NCBI GenBank assembly: GCA_030248215.1
Contig: JASANG010003891.1
Coordinates: forward strand, 62,001 to 126,000
From: Enoplolaimus lenunculus
Taxonomy: Eukaryota; Nematoda; Enoplea; Enoplida; Thoracostomopsidae
Direction of reading: 5' to 3'
DNA: 64,000 bases
The translations under genes and the position numbers were made by a program. The notes below the pieces were generated by a model, which had not been told where the DNA came from, searched no databases, and saw only the letters and a program-made list of their open reading frames with translations. Of the stretch, positions 23,101-38,100 are shown one piece after another (position 1 is the first letter of the stretch; each line of letters opens with the position of its first letter).

Positions 23101-26100
23101 AATTTCTTTACTACGCATGTCACTCGTACTACAGGTATTAACGAATTGAACCGGTACATTTTTAATCTGAAGGGCGTGTGCGGATCTAAAGGCAATTCTG
23201 CGTATTCGATCACGTACCGAATCCAAGCACTATAGCTTTATTTAAGGATTTAATACCAGGACAGTGTTTTGCTTGTTGCTCACTTCGTTTGCAAGATTCT
23301 TGATTTGCCACTGCTGAAGCGTCAGGACTTTAGTTGGTGGGACGGGCAATCTAGACACGACCCCTTCTGGCATACGTTAAAGTGTGCAGCCCACATAATC
23401 TGGATTTGAACAGCGTGTGAGGTACTGTTTTCAGAGTGAAACAAATATCAGGACCCCCTCTTATTGAGGTATCCAGTCAACACAGTATCAAGGTTAAATT
23501 TCATTACAACAAACATTTCTAACACTGAAAAATCCATAAATGTGAAACTGTGAGTTGTGATTATTTAAAAAAACTTGTAAGCAAACAACTATTTTCGCTA
23601 ATTCCAAATTCTCAGAACACTAGAAAAATTGAAAAACTGTGACTTGCTGTTGCGTAAAATGCTAATGACAAATTAAGCTGCGAAAAGGTTTCGTACCATG
23701 TTGGTGTTGTGGGAAAATTAAACTTTTGAATTTATTCATCAGTTTTGATTTTACAAAATATTTTTAATATTTTAGTGGATTTTACTACATTTCTTTTGAT
23801 TTCTTATATAAACTTTTGCCACATATTAATACTGTTATGTCAGGCAATTTTAGAAGAGAATTCAACAATGTTAACGGATTTTGCGTCATATACTCGTTCA
23901 ATTTAAGGTAGACTTGAGTTTGCTTCTGTTTTCAAATGGTCTCGATTAATTTAGTTCGTCTGATGTTTAAGCCCCAACTAGAAATTGTTAGTATAGGTTG
24001 CCAGACGTTTTAAATTTGCCTAATTTGGATGTAATTCGTTTACCGGTGTCGAAAACCAAATTTTGTTCCAGATGGTCGTAGTTGAGAGGCGACCACCTCT
24101 CGCTTCCTACCCAAAGTTTGGGTACTGGGGTATGCTACCCACTAATATTAGGACGCCATTCAATCTCTTAAACTTAAGCTGTGGTTTAATTTTTAGAAAA
24201 GTATGCATCCAATGCTCAACCGCATGCAATACAAGCCATCTCACCTTGCTAGGAGGACTAAAATGTTTTAGGAGGGGTATACAAGGTTTTTTCGACAACT
24301 TGCCAGCAACGTTTAAAATGTTCCAGTGGGGCTAAAATTTGTCCAGGGGCTGCGCCCTGCCCTCTCCCCCCTCTGGCCACGGGCCCGATGCAATAACACA
24401 TACCATGAGTCAAATAGAACAGTATTTAAATGTCAGTTTGTTTAGAATCGTAAACAAATAGTTGCAAGAAAGCATTGACCACTCTGTCTTTGTATGACTG
24501 ATGTACACTGCTCGGAGCAACAAGATATGAAAAAATACAGGAGCCGGATGTCCGATTTCGTCCTGGAAACAGAAGTGTAGCAAGTATTCCAGTTCGAAAG
24601 GTTATAACGTCATGGCTGCTAGAATCCAACTTTTTCGTGATTTTTTCAGAAATTTTGGGCAGTCATACACCACCCAATCTCATCCCTTGGATACACCCTT
24701 GTTTGGAACATTGTATTCTTTTTATTAACTAAAACATTTTAGCAACAAAGTATTAATCCTACCATTCCCTAATAAATTATCAAACACTTCCAGATTAACA
24801 TCAACAACAAATTATGCCGTTGCTGAGGATCCTTTAGCGTTCAAAATGTTGTGTGCCTACTATTTGCTCATAATTCGAATTAACATTTACTAAATTGCAC
24901 CCAAGATTTTCCTTGCAGTCCGTTTTTACAACTTCCCAACTTCGAATTTGAACCATGCACGTCCAACCGTTACCCAGTCTTCTAATAGTCCCCGTTGGAG
25001 TTTTGGTCCTCATCATATCCTGTCTCAGGCCAGTCAGCACCCATTCATTTAGTGAATGCTATTCGCTGTGTATGAACGTTTGTTCACCACCGAGCGGATA
25101 TTACCGCCCGTCACATTATCGTGAACTGATTGCAACTGGAAATTTATCCTCGACTGAAGATAAAACTGAGGATCTGAAGAATATTAGTCAAGGTAAATTT
25201 TGGCGGAAAGTTCAAATTTGAAACAAATGAGTATGTTCAACTTGAAGCTCCTAAACACAACTCCGTATGTAATTGAAACTAACTTAATGGATAAAAGTAA
25301 TTGAAACTATTCAAGTAATTGAAAGTAACTTAAAGGATACAAGTAATTGAAACTAACTTAAAGGATACAAGTAATTGAAACTATTCAAGTAATTGAAAGT
25401 AACTTAAAGGATACAAGTAATTGAAACTAATTTAAAGGATAAAAGGAATTGAAACTATGCAAGTAATTGAAAGTAACTTAAAGGATAAAAGTAATTGAAA
25501 CTAACTTAAAGGATACAAGTAATTGAAACAACTTAAAGGATACAAGTAATTGAAACAACTTAAAGGATACAAGTAATTGAAACTAACTTAAAGGATAAAA
25601 GTGACTGAAACTGACTTTCACTTTTGCTGAAATTCAATTTTTAATTGCAACTTTGTTTTTGTGCTTGCTGCTGTATGTGTTGTCATTTTTGTTTTGCATC
25701 AGCAGCTGCATGCTGAGAACTGTATAACCTGAATGCTGATTACTCGTAGCCCGTCTGCCGACCGGGACCATGCGAAGAGTCCATTTGAACGTCGAATAGC
25801 CACGCCAATGAATAGAAAAGTCCCAAGGTGTTCCATTGACGGTGAAATAACGCTGTCAAGATTTTTCTTATCTGTCTCAAACGTTGTACCCACTCTAACG
25901 TCTTGGGTAGTTTACATATTTCTGTAGCTGTATGGTGTTGCATTTAATTTAGTGAAAATATACTAACAACGCTAATAGTTTTAACCATCAAAAAGTAAAT
26001 ACCGAATAGCCACCGTAATTCTTAATGCAAAAACGGTTTGGCTATTAAACTGCACTGCGTGAGATGCAATTGCTAACAAAATGAATAAAATTGCAAAGGA

Positions 26101-29100
26101 CCAGTCGCCCATGTATTTGTCGTGTGGTCCAAACTACTATTCAGACCAATTACTAGTTGGCCTAGGCTGATCTGCCATTGTCAGCAAATAGCAGTTCAGA
26201 CTAGGCGAAATAGCAATTGGGATGATTTAGCCAAATAATTATACAAACTATAACCAATGCGAAGTGGCTGTCGGTAGGGCGTCTGATCGTGATATTAGAT
26301 TCGATTGGATAGTTAGTTTGCTAGCCGGTTAGCCTAGGCAAAGCTAGTATTGTATGGTATAGCAGACTGATTTCGGCCGTTAGAATTGAACTTTTCCAAA
26401 AGGACTAGTTTGCCAGCTGGTTAGCCTAAACCAAACTAGTATTGCATAGATTAGCAGATTGAAATCGGCCAAATAATAATTGTTTGAATTGCAGACTAAC
26501 CTATGACATATTTAGCCACAGCGGCCAGCATTTATCAGGAACCGGTGTTACGAGTACATTCGATTAAGAAACTTTACCCAACATGGGCGTAATGGTAAAT
26601 TCCCGACTACGCCTAATTATAATAGGGTTGTAGAATTCCATTTCAACACGGTATGTAGTGTGTATACTGATTTTATGACTCTAGAAACTGGCGTTATATT
26701 CTGAAATTGCTGTATAATTGTGTTTAGTTAATTAAAACAACGACGTTGAGAGAATGGGTTTTGATCAGACCGAGCATATTATATAAGGAATAGAAATTCT
26801 CCTTTGATTTTAAACACTTTAATACTCATGCCATGTTAGTGTTTATTTTCGCTGCACAAGCTTTTTTCGCAGTTCTAACACAAGCACAAGTTGTTATTTT
26901 TTAATAGAAATGTAACTTTTAAGCTACTCGTCCTGTAATGTTTCTTTTTCGCAGTTCTAACACAAGCACAAGTTGTTATTTTTTAATAGAAATGTAACTT
27001 TTAAGCTACTCGTCCTGTAATGTTTCTTTTTCGCAGTTCTAACACAAGCACAAGTTGTTATTTTTTAATAGAAATGTAACTTTTAAGCACTCGTCCTGTA
27101 ATGTTTCTTTTTCGCAGTTCTAACACAAGCACAAGTTGTTATTTTTTAATAGAAATGTAACTTTTAAGCACTCGTCCTGTAATGTTTCATTTTAAATTGA
27201 AATCTAGGGCGGCTTTGTGTCCTAAGTTTAATAACCTCAAACTCAATTCCATTTGCGAAATGGCTTAAGCTTAATCTGATTGTTACAAAATGTTTTCATT
27301 TCTGAACACTAATAGGCGCCGAAATGTGGGAGTCAGGGGAAACACATGCATGCTAGCTATTACTCAGATAGGAAGGGCACATCTCGACACTATTTTTTGA
27401 GCGGGTGAAAATTTTTCAGCCTTCTGTTCAGAACACTGCCGATCTTAAACGACAACATTTAACTACAGATATTCAAAATCAGAGGCGATGATGGTGTATA
27501 GGTAGAAGAAATATTGTCCCATATTACGCACTAAATTACCTGCCCATTTAACCAAAGCCTAAACGTAATTCAAAGCTTACGTTTAAGCCTATATACAAGC
27601 CTATACACCTAGACCTTGGATAGTAGCGGATCCTGGATTTTCCGGTGGGAAGAATATTTTTGTGTTCTGAACTTTCACAGTTTTAAACCATATTTGCAGC
27701 AAAATTTGTCGATATTTTAAGCTCGACTAATTGCGCTAAATTCGTGAAATTCTTGAATTTGTGTTATAACGTAGCTATATTTTTCACCTGTTGGGCTTAG
27801 GAAAAACAGTGCAAGTTTCAGGCGGAGGGACTACATCCTCCATACCCTTAGATCCGACAGTGTCCTATCCTGAAGCCAACCAGTCTCTGAATCCAGCGAT
27901 CTTTCAGTCTTCTTGTCTCTCAATGGGCCAATCCCTATGATTCAGTATGAGCCAAAACTTTATGTAAATTGTTTTTTCGCTTCAGTAAACGAACGCATTG
28001 TTTGTCGCAGTGATGAATTCGCATGCGACAACGGCTACAGTTGCATCCCAACTGCAGTACGTTGTGATAGACGCAATGATTGCAGTGACGGAAGCGACGA
28101 GGTTGGATGTGGTAAGGTTTCGCCTGTTTGCCCTCACAATATACCCTTTACAATATACTTCAATTAGGCCAGGGGCAGATTATGAATGGCGGTTAGTGAA
28201 GCTGCGACCTCACGGTTCACGATTTTCAACGGCTCGTGACGAGTGTTTTAAAATGATTACTTTAGAAGTGAAACCATATTTTTGTCAAACATTTTTTCTT
28301 CTACCCTTTCTGTGACCCGCAAGACAAATTGTAGTCAGGGTTTAACGAGTGTTGAGCCCCCCTACACCCGCCCACCCGCCGGAAAATGGTTGGAGAAACA
28401 CGGTATATTGAACAGTTACGCAACATATTATGTTAGGTAGCGTGGGATTAAGCCAAAAGGCAACACAGGCCACGCTACGAGTCAATGCTCACTCTTAGGC
28501 CCGCAGACAAAGGCGTAGATACGGTCAGGAGTTTGCAGGGGTCAAATCCCCGTTTTGGAACTTTCGTATAGCAGTTTTTATGCAGTTTTTAGTTGGGAAC
28601 GCAAGCAACCCTCATTGGCGGTTTTATAGGGCGTACCCCTCTGTCCAAGATCGTAATTACTTCCATACCCATAGAAAGTACCCATCCAAGCGTACTTTAT
28701 CTAAGGGGATTATCGTTGGGTAATATTAATTTTTGTGTTTTCCCTGTATATGAATCGCAACATATATCTTTCTCTTACTCTTGATATGCAGCGAAAAAAT
28801 GTGCAAGTATTATTCAGTACCACGGCTACAACCCCCATCTTTACCAAGACTGATCTTCAAACGCCTGCCTAAGCCAGTTGCAAAACCGATCCAGCATGCG
28901 ATTTCAATTTTTTTGCAATTTTGCACTTTCGGCGCAATTCCGGTTTATTATTGCGTTATTCACGCTTATTCGGCTTCTGGCTGGCGTCACTCACGCGTTT
29001 TCGTCCCCTTCTTTGAATACGCTGCGGCACGGCAGGTTAATACTTTACAAAGGGGCTTCATGATACAGGCAAGATGAGGGCTTTGAGACTCTAGCCGCGG

Positions 29101-32100
29101 TACTGTTAACTTTATAAGTTAATATAAACAATTTTGCATTTCAGAATCGCGCATTGTTCAACCACCGGTGACTCTAACGCCAACTTGCCAACGTCATGAA
29201 ATGAAATGCTTTCGCTCAGGAGAATGTATTGATTTACGACGCCGATGTGATGGCCGCAGTGACTGCAGGGACGGAAGCGACGAAGAAAACTGCCGTAAGT
29301 TAGGGGATTGCGGAAATCACTGGCGGATCCAAGGAGAGCCACCAAGACCTAGGCCCCCAACAGGATCAAACTAAGGTTTCGTAGTTCTTTTTAGTGCTAA
29401 AATGGCGGCCTGTTTTCCGTTAAGTGCCCGCATGCCGGCATTTGCCAAAAATGGTTGGATCATGAAAATTTTTTTGCATATTCGAGCTTCTCATAACCTC
29501 TTCTAACGATTTGACTTTTAAATTTAAATTTCCAAATATCCTATTTATTTCAATCCCAAAATTCTTCCTCGGGACGAAAAATTTTGTTGTGAAAAGGTCA
29601 ATGAAATTACGTACCTTTCGACGCAGCTTGTTGATCCGAGTCTAATGGTGTTAAATTTATTGCTCTATATGCCTACTACTTCAAAAGCTGAATCTGTCGC
29701 GTAACGGGTTGAGTCGTTATTTGCTGGCAGTCACATATTGTCTTTTTGGAGCCCAATGAAATATCAGTAATATGGAATTATGGAACTGGTAGAGTGATAT
29801 CGTGATCTTGACTTGTGTATACATGACTGCAGTTCGGTGTCTCACATTACACCAAACTGTTTTTGTTGTCAGGTACACGTGCCACAACCAGCTCAACAAC
29901 AACCACAACTACCTCAACTGTTGCATCTCGACGTTCGTGTTCGTCAAACGAATATCGGTGTCGCTCTGGCCAATGTGTCGCTGCCAAAATGAGATGTGAC
30001 GGACGACGGCATTGTATCGACGGGAGCGATGAAGTTGATTGCGATGTAGTCTGTAAGTTGCGTTTTAACTGCAGCAACAGTACCCCAACAACTGCAGGAA
30101 CGATGAGGGTGGCTAGGTATCGCTTCACCTACGCCCTTACGCCAAAAATTTTTCTATAGCGTCGAAATAATTCTGTATTACGAAAATCTTATTTGTTCTC
30201 AATTCTGTATTACGAAAATCTTATTTGTTCTCTTCTACAAATCTTCTTGCATCCTCTACTAACAATTCTTTGATGTCGAGTTGCCTCATCACGAACTGTT
30301 CTGAACGGATTGTTTGTGCTCGACTACAGTTGCCCGGCAACAATCAACTTTACTTGAAACGTTTAAAAGTACTATAAAGTGCCTGAAGCTGTTGTATTAA
30401 TGGCGTTTGTGAAAATACATCCATTGTTTTGAACATTGCACTTTTGTTCGATCAGGCGGCGTCTGATATGAACTGTGACTTTTTGTAAATGCTTAGTTGT
30501 TTATAGTCAGGGGAGCAGCCAAAGTCGCAGCAAATGAGCACCCGCAGATTTTTAAAACCAAAACTTTAAATTTAAGTGCTATGCTCTATTCGTTCGTGAG
30601 AGTTTCTTCCGCTATTATATATTGCTCACACAGGCCCGTTGCCCAGCTCACCTTGCTAGGGGGTCCAGCTCACCTTACTGGGGGATCCAGCTCACCTTAC
30701 TGGGGGGGGGTCCAGCTCACCTTACTAGGGGGTCCAGCTCACCTTACTAGGGGGTCCAGCTCACCTTACTAGGGGGGAGGGGCTAAAAAAATTTCTGAAG
30801 GGGCATGCAAGGGTTGTTTTCCTTGACTTATAAGCAAGGTAGAAAATAATCTAAAGCGGCCAAAAATTTTCTTGAAGTGACAAACTTTCTGCACCCCCAC
30901 GGTCGGCTACGGGCCCGGCCCCAAACAGATGCCCCCGTGTTGAGCTACGGTGGCGGCTGTTATAGCATACTGAAATCGCTCTGCCCGCAGTCCCAAAACT
31001 GATACGGTTACGTTATTGTGTTGTGAAAACTTAGGTTTTTGTAGTAGTTTTTATCTTTAGTCGTTACGTTACGAGCAATACTGGATTTTTGGTTTGTGTG
31101 CAGTGAAAAAGTGGTTTGTTGGTTTTTGATTGCAAAACGCTCTGCTGTCGCCAGAGCCTAGATTACGCATCTTGAGGTCCCCATTGTCCGTGTGAGAAGG
31201 TACGTACTCAGCTGAACGTGCCAAGGGGCGCGAACAATTGTTGGACGTGGGTTGCCCGTACGTGGGTTACTTTGGCTTTGCCACTGGTCACCGAAGCCCC
31301 CGATCCACGTTTTTTACAGACCCCTGTGTATGCTTTGCCGAAATCTATCCCATGTAATCCGTTCAGTCACCGTCCCATTTACCATCAATTCTGTCGTGAT
31401 TCGTGACATAACTTTATTCGATGTTGCCATTGTCAAATTATTTTGGTACCTGCAGGTGGTTCTAGTCCTATTTCAAGCCAAGGTTCACTAGTGTATTTGT
31501 TAACGCATCGAAATCAAAAGAAGAGAAATTAGATGTTCAAGCGGGTGCTAGTGATCAGTCCTTTTGAATTTTCGAAAAGATTATTCGATTAGGGGTGCCC
31601 AAACGCTTGTAGCGGTTAGGCGAATCTTTACTTCGATAATAAATTGTGAACCAATTACCTAAATTTATGTTTGTTACCTCTGATCCAAGGATGGTCAACA
31701 TCGATACCAAAATTTTGCATTAGGATGTAGTATTAAAATTACATTTGTCTTCTCGTTCGCTTCGTTTGCGAGTTTTTTTCACTATTACTATATATTGCGC
31801 ACCTCTTGGGAGAATGTTCTGGATCCGCTTACTGATTTTCGTAACAGTATTTCAGATTGATCTAAAGCGAACGAACGGGTTACTTTTCCTTTGATAAAAT
31901 ATACTTTACCACGCTAAAGTTGGTCAGAATAACCAAAAAATACAGGGTATAATGTTACATTAAGCTTACGCAAAAAAACTGATCGCTTTGCATATATTCT
32001 GATTTTTTTGTTTTGCATCTATGATTAATATTCTTTGCGAATGAGTAGTGATAAAAACATTGAAGATCAGGAGGCATTTTTCTAATGGGTTTTAAATTTT

Positions 32101-35100
32101 CACACAAACAGCACATTGTAGCACTTATCTTCAGAGAAGAAGTGTTGTGCTGTTGAACAGATCTTTCACAGTTTCACAATTTACATATTTCCAACGATAC
32201 GCGGCATGCAAATTTTTCGTTGTGCAACCACATTTTTTGTTGAATTTGGTGGCTTTTATGCTTATATGTCAACAGAATTGGACTCAAAATTAGTTCCAGT
32301 AAAGTAATAAACTGCGATATTTGTCCGTTGTCAACACATAATACTACATTGTACTAGAATTGCTTACAGTGGCAAATCCAGAAACTTGTGACAGGTTGCG
32401 CGCGATAGATAAATAGGCAATAAAACTCGCATGCAAACCAACTGCAAATCCAAGCGCAATTTTAGTGAGAAATCGTAAAATGCTTAATTTCTGTCCTATT
32501 GGCAGGGAAGAGAGCCTCTATGTTGGGTTTTTGAGTCACTATGGAGCCGAGACTGCAACTAGAGAAATTCCTGCAAATGCAGGTAAACATATAAAAAGTA
32601 CAAGTGAACATTGTTTAAGTATTAAGTGACACCTGATGAATAAATTTCGCTGTTAATCTGTATGATTTTTATAGTTACGCAATAATTATAAGCAGATATT
32701 CTGAAAACGCACAAAAAAACGATGAAAAATTCAAAAAACTTCAAAAAAACATTAAAAATAATTTACTTTGAAAATTATAATTTTTGTCAAAGTTGACGAA
32801 AAATTTGACCGAGACGAAAGATAATTTTCATCGCCGGTCTTGGTAGTCTGAACTTGGTCTCAGTATTTGTTTCGGTTTTTAACTTAGACCGCCCATCTCA
32901 TCTGTAATTGGAGGCCAAAATATCTGGATAGCCGTTTTTGCACCAACTTAAAACGCTGACAGCTGCAAACAAAAATGTTCCGCAAACAAGCAATTCGATT
33001 GAATTTTAATAAAAAAATAACTTTTTTTACACCTTCAAATTTTAATACGATGCCCTTTCTGTATTGGGGTACCAACGAATTTTGATTGGTTGGGACCTGA
33101 ACCAAAGAAAAAAATTTGCCTATTTTCAACGATTATTTAACAAGGTTTAAGCCTTATACTGAAAAACATTGAATACAGATTGGATGGGGGGCGCGGTTCC
33201 CTGCGCTCTACTCGGTACACCACTGGGTCTTTGTTGATTTGCTGTTGAAAAAAGTTATCTCCAAATAGTTTATCGTTCTCAAAACTATCAAAAATAACAA
33301 CAACAACATCGCTCTATTCAACTGCAGAATCTGAATTCGACAGAGCACAATTGCAAAAAACAATCGCTTATAATTGTTTGTACGCTAGAATGAGCGTAAA
33401 TATAGTTCCTGTACGCAACAAATTTGCTGCAATTATGCATCCGTATTGCTATACCGGGATATCCAAGGAAAAAAATACATTTAGGGAACAAAGGTCTCAC
33501 TTACAGCTAAATTTGAGAGCTGTATATGAGAAAGAAAGAAAACTAACAGAGTGAAACGGCTTACACCCTTTCATTTTCAAACCGGTTCACCACGGATGCC
33601 AAGAGTATTTGCATCGGGGTTACTAGTGTTTGTCAAGTTTTTGTCAATTATTTGTCAAGTTTTTTTTACCTATACCGTTCAATTTTACGACTATATAAAC
33701 ACAATTTGGAATGCTAATTGATGAGGGTACCATTAAAACTTACGGATGGGTTCCTATAAGTTTTGCATGTTTTAATAGTAAAATTTAAATGTTTTTTATT
33801 AATTTTTTTTTGATAAATTTAGCGTTTTATTAACTCCTACATTTTTTTTCGTATTGAGGCAGACGAAAACTAGCCTGCGGTTTGCAGTTTGGGCACTTGT
33901 ATGCTATTTTTGCAATCGCGAAGGGTTTAGATATAGGTTGAGATTGGCGTTTATAAATGTTAGGCTTATGCTTTAGTCTAAATAGGAGATTTTCAATACA
34001 TTAAAGATACTAATGAACTAAGAACTGAGTAGTATTTACGGATTTTACTGTAGGCTAGATACCTTGACAGTATCGGTCGATGTAAAGTTTGTATTGCGTT
34101 ATGTTACATATGATCATATATCAATTTTATGTAAATTTTGAAACTCTATAACAATATCTTTGTTCAGTGTCAAGTAGACCTTAAATTCTAGAAGTTTAAT
34201 TTTTTAAAGGCATAAGTTTGTGTCCGAAATATTCAGCATATACATGCCGTGAGAAGTTCAAATATGCAAAAAATTTCAAATCAAATTTTTTAGCAAACGC
34301 TAGTTAAAAGGAATTAAGGCCATGAATGACAAAATTTGAAGGAAGTTTTAAAATTTACGAGTATATATAATTGAAAAAAACAACTCGTGAATAACACCTG
34401 TTTGAATTATATAATTTAGCAACACAAAATTTGCCGAAAAACCAATTATTGTTTTTGTGCAAGCGAAAAACATTACAGCCGGAAATATAAAATTTTGTTT
34501 TGTTATAATTAGAGGTGCATCCAAAGGGGGAGTGTGTCATAACGCTCCCCACTTTCAGAATATTTAACCAAACCGTGTCCTTCGCGAAAATTTTAGTTCA
34601 TTACTAATCTCGTATACGGAAGGTTTTGTACCCGGTTTTCGTAAAACTATGCTGCGCAGTCAGGCCCGTAGCCAGCTCACCTTGCCAGGAGAAAGCTAAA
34701 CATTTGTCATAAGGGGCATGCAAGGGATTTCGACGACTTACAAGCAAATTTGAAAATTTTCGACTTGGATCAATTTTGTACTTGGGAGGGAACTGAGCCC
34801 TCATGACCCCTTCTGGTTACGAGCCCGAGCGCAATTCAAATTTTTCTGTTCGACAGTTATATACAGCCACATAACCTGGATTTAGGCAAAACGAACGGCA
34901 CGTTCAACACAAATTTTGAACAAGGTTTCTTGTGGTACCAACTGAAAAAGATACCCTGGACAAAAATCACAAAAATGGACGGGTTTAATCCTAAGACCCC
35001 ACGTTGCAATAAAACACGCTTCATATTGTAATTTTTTTGGTTTTCTTGTTGCTAATGAAATCAACGCGTACATTTTGCTAGCTGTGCTTGAATAATGCTT

Positions 35101-38100
35101 CAGACACGCCGCCAGTTCATAAAATTTAAATATAAACAAAAAAAACACCTTTACAGCATTTGAGTTAAAAATGTTTTTTTTTTACTAAAATATTTTCAAA
35201 TTCGAAAATTTTACTCCGTGATGCTCGGACTGCTTTGTTTCATCGTCTAGTTTTTGATGCACAATCAAATCATGTATACAACGTGAATGCATCATCCGTA
35301 GCTGGTAAAGATTGATTTTTCACCCGACCCTCACTTTTACTCGCGGAAATTTTAATTGGTTTACATCCAGATGTACTTGTGTAAAATTGCTTCACCCGCG
35401 ACCCACCTTTACTAACCGTTATTTTTGTTGTTTGCAGAAAAAATGTATTTGCACATTGCAGACAAGGTTAAAACTACCGCAATGAGACAAAATCGGCAAA
35501 ACATTTCCTCGAGTTTTCAGTCGAACCAACAAATAACATCGAGCTCATTAAACTCGCTGAACGGTTGCTCTGATTACGACGAGCATGCTGCATGCCTATA
35601 TAAGGGTGGAGCAATATTTTTTACAAGTTTAATGTCATACCGCACGGTGATGAACGCCGACGTATATACGGCGACGGACGGCGCCGGACGGCGCCACACG
35701 ACCCCAGTATAGCACAAGGTTTACACGTACGCTGCACCAGGAATGGGTCCCCGCTACCTCAAGATTTTAAATTTTTAAAAAATTTAAATTTAGGTGCTGA
35801 AAAATTATAGGAATTTGTGAAATTATGAGAAACTGAACCATGCGAATATGTTCAAAATTCGGCAATTTTTCGGCCGACTCTATCCGACGAATATTTGAAA
35901 AAAATAAAAAATATTTAAATTTTAAACGACATGGAAACTGCAATTAAAATTATATTTTTGTTGTATTTTGCAATTTACAAAGATAATATTTTTAAGTAAA
36001 TCGAGAAGGTGATTTTTGTGGATATGCAAAATGTTTGCTGTAGTGTATTTTAAAAGCAAAAAATATCTGTTTTGTAGTAATCGCAGAAACATTTTGGGAA
36101 ACATTTTGGCCGGTTGGATGATTCAGGTTTACGTTATTTTTTTTATTTTTTCGCATTTCCTTGCAGCAATTTACAGAAACATAGAGAATTTGATGAAAAG
36201 CAGATGTTTGATGAATATACGTGTTGTTTATACTGGCGTCAAGGTTTATTATGCATCTGTAAGATCATATATGAGCCTAAATTTCAAGACTGAATCTAAA
36301 GCACGTAGCTGGCAAAATTCAAAAAAATTCATCCAATCGATTATTAGCGTGCACCTGCGCCATACCGACAAGTTTACTGTAGTGACCCGAATAAGAGGGG
36401 GACAGATATTTATTTGGCCTCTCCAGAGGGTACCCCCCTTGTTATTCGGTTACGGACTGTTATTTATTTTTAACCCACGCTCCACTGCACTTCGTTACTG
36501 ATATATATCCGGTGCTGCAATTATCCGTTGAATTAAACGTTTATTTGTCTCGTGTCAGTAGCTTGAGCGATCATGCAAGGTTATATTTAAGACTGTACTT
36601 TCAAACTTAAAGTACGCTTTAAAGTTTCGAACTCAAATTATTTGGTCCTGGAGTTAATTGACATTTATAGACTCTAATTAGGGTTTATGGACTCTATCCG
36701 CTAACGGACTCTTGTTAAGGATACGGACTCCTATTGATTCGGACTCAAAATGGGGACCCCCTCTTATTCGGGTCAATACAATACTTTACCTTCCAATAAC
36801 TTGTGTTGCAATTGTTTTGACTGTTGTCTAAATTTTTTCGCTTTCGGCGCAAATGGTTATTTAATTAAAATATCGAAAAATTTGCTAAAAACGCGGTTTA
36901 AAACTTTAAAATTCTGGAAAATAAACTATATATCATTTCCAACCCGAAAATCCTGGATCCACCACTGGCTGTTGTACTCGTTTCCCCCCATTTAAGGATA
37001 AGCATTAGGCTTAGGTAAGCAAGCCTTTTCCACAACTTAAGCCAAAGCCTAAGCCTGAGCCTAAACCTAAGCACGTGTGGCGAATGTACAAGAACCTTAT
37101 ATTTTTTCAGACGTTTTCCGGCTCCTGTACACTTTCTGTGCAAGGTTTGGAAAATTTTTTCTGACTTTAGGATAACATAGGCCTACGATTAGGTTTAGGT
37201 TTAAGTTTGTGACTGGACAGTGTACCCATTTTGCGAATCTAAAGCCACTCAACGTACGTCAGTTTTTAAACGAACTTTGAATGATTCAGATTTCTTCTGC
37301 TGCTTGGCAGATTTGGATTCAATTGTTTTTATTTGGTCGCATTGGTTTGTTTACCAAATTTTGTTTTGTGGCAAATGCCAGAGTTGTTATTGATTTATTT
37401 TCAGAATGGGTCAGCTAAGACAAACTTGGTTCAGGCCCGTGATCAAAAATGGGTGAAAGGGGCTCAGCAAAGCCCAAAAATAGTTCCCCCGCGTAAAAAG
37501 GTTTCAGCCCCGCTTGCAAGTCTGGCGAAATCTACAACGTGCCCCTCGTTAACTTGTACTGGTAAGCCTAATTTAGTTGGTCCTAAATTATTCAGTGGGA
37601 TTTAACTCGGCGGAGAAACGAAATATGGACCTTCATAGAAATTTAATAAAAAACAGACTATTTCATAGCTTTCGACGCGCTGAGTTTAGCGGTACCATTT
37701 TTAAGGCTGTCGAGCTCGTGGTTCAAGAGTTATCGCCTTTTAAACTTCAATTTTTCACTATATAAACCATGCACAAACGCCAACCAAATTTGTATAACGA
37801 ATAAACCTGGAAAAGCTTAATATACTTGACGAAGATGCAAATAATAGATACTTCCTCTGCCAATCTGTGCGTGTTTGCGCTGTAATTTCAAAGGCCATAA
37901 CTTTTGAATCGTTGGCCTTGCAGCCATAAAAGTGGTACTGTTGAACTCAACTCGCCGAGATCTTTATGATAAGCAACTTTTTGTTAAAGTCCTTTAGCGG
38001 TCCAGATTTCGACCTTCGCCACCTAACTCTTTAAGTACGATTACTTTGCCGAAACTATTTATTTATACAGCAAACTTTCAGATGAAACTCCGTATTCGCA

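Larger units (their letters stand above)
18888..27985. other. 9.1-kb intron between LDLa4 and LDLa5
   Basis: Besides the elements listed at 18917, 20300, 21487, 22198, 22564, 24229, 25264, 26306 and 26871 and the alternative first exon, it holds TTAGGC-type tracts at 21165-21250 and 27545-27605 and a diverged family C end near 27625-27860. Nothing is recognised in 19105-20080 and 23240-24060. Confidence 0.6.

Noticed and set aside
22827-23213. 128-codon - strand frame
   Set aside because: No domain, no supporting splice context; AT-rich chance frame.
22975-23235. Open frame with an acceptor-like TGATTTCAG and donor-like ACTACAG|GTATTA
   Set aside because: The implied phases do not fit the perlecan chain, no domain is recognised and the opposite strand is also open.
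31140-31500. GC-richer block with two overlapping frames
   Set aside because: Neither frame shows a known motif and no repeat ends were found.
36016-36501. 161-codon + strand frame
   Set aside because: Its last third runs through the family B transposon and the rest is AT-rich with no recognisable motif.
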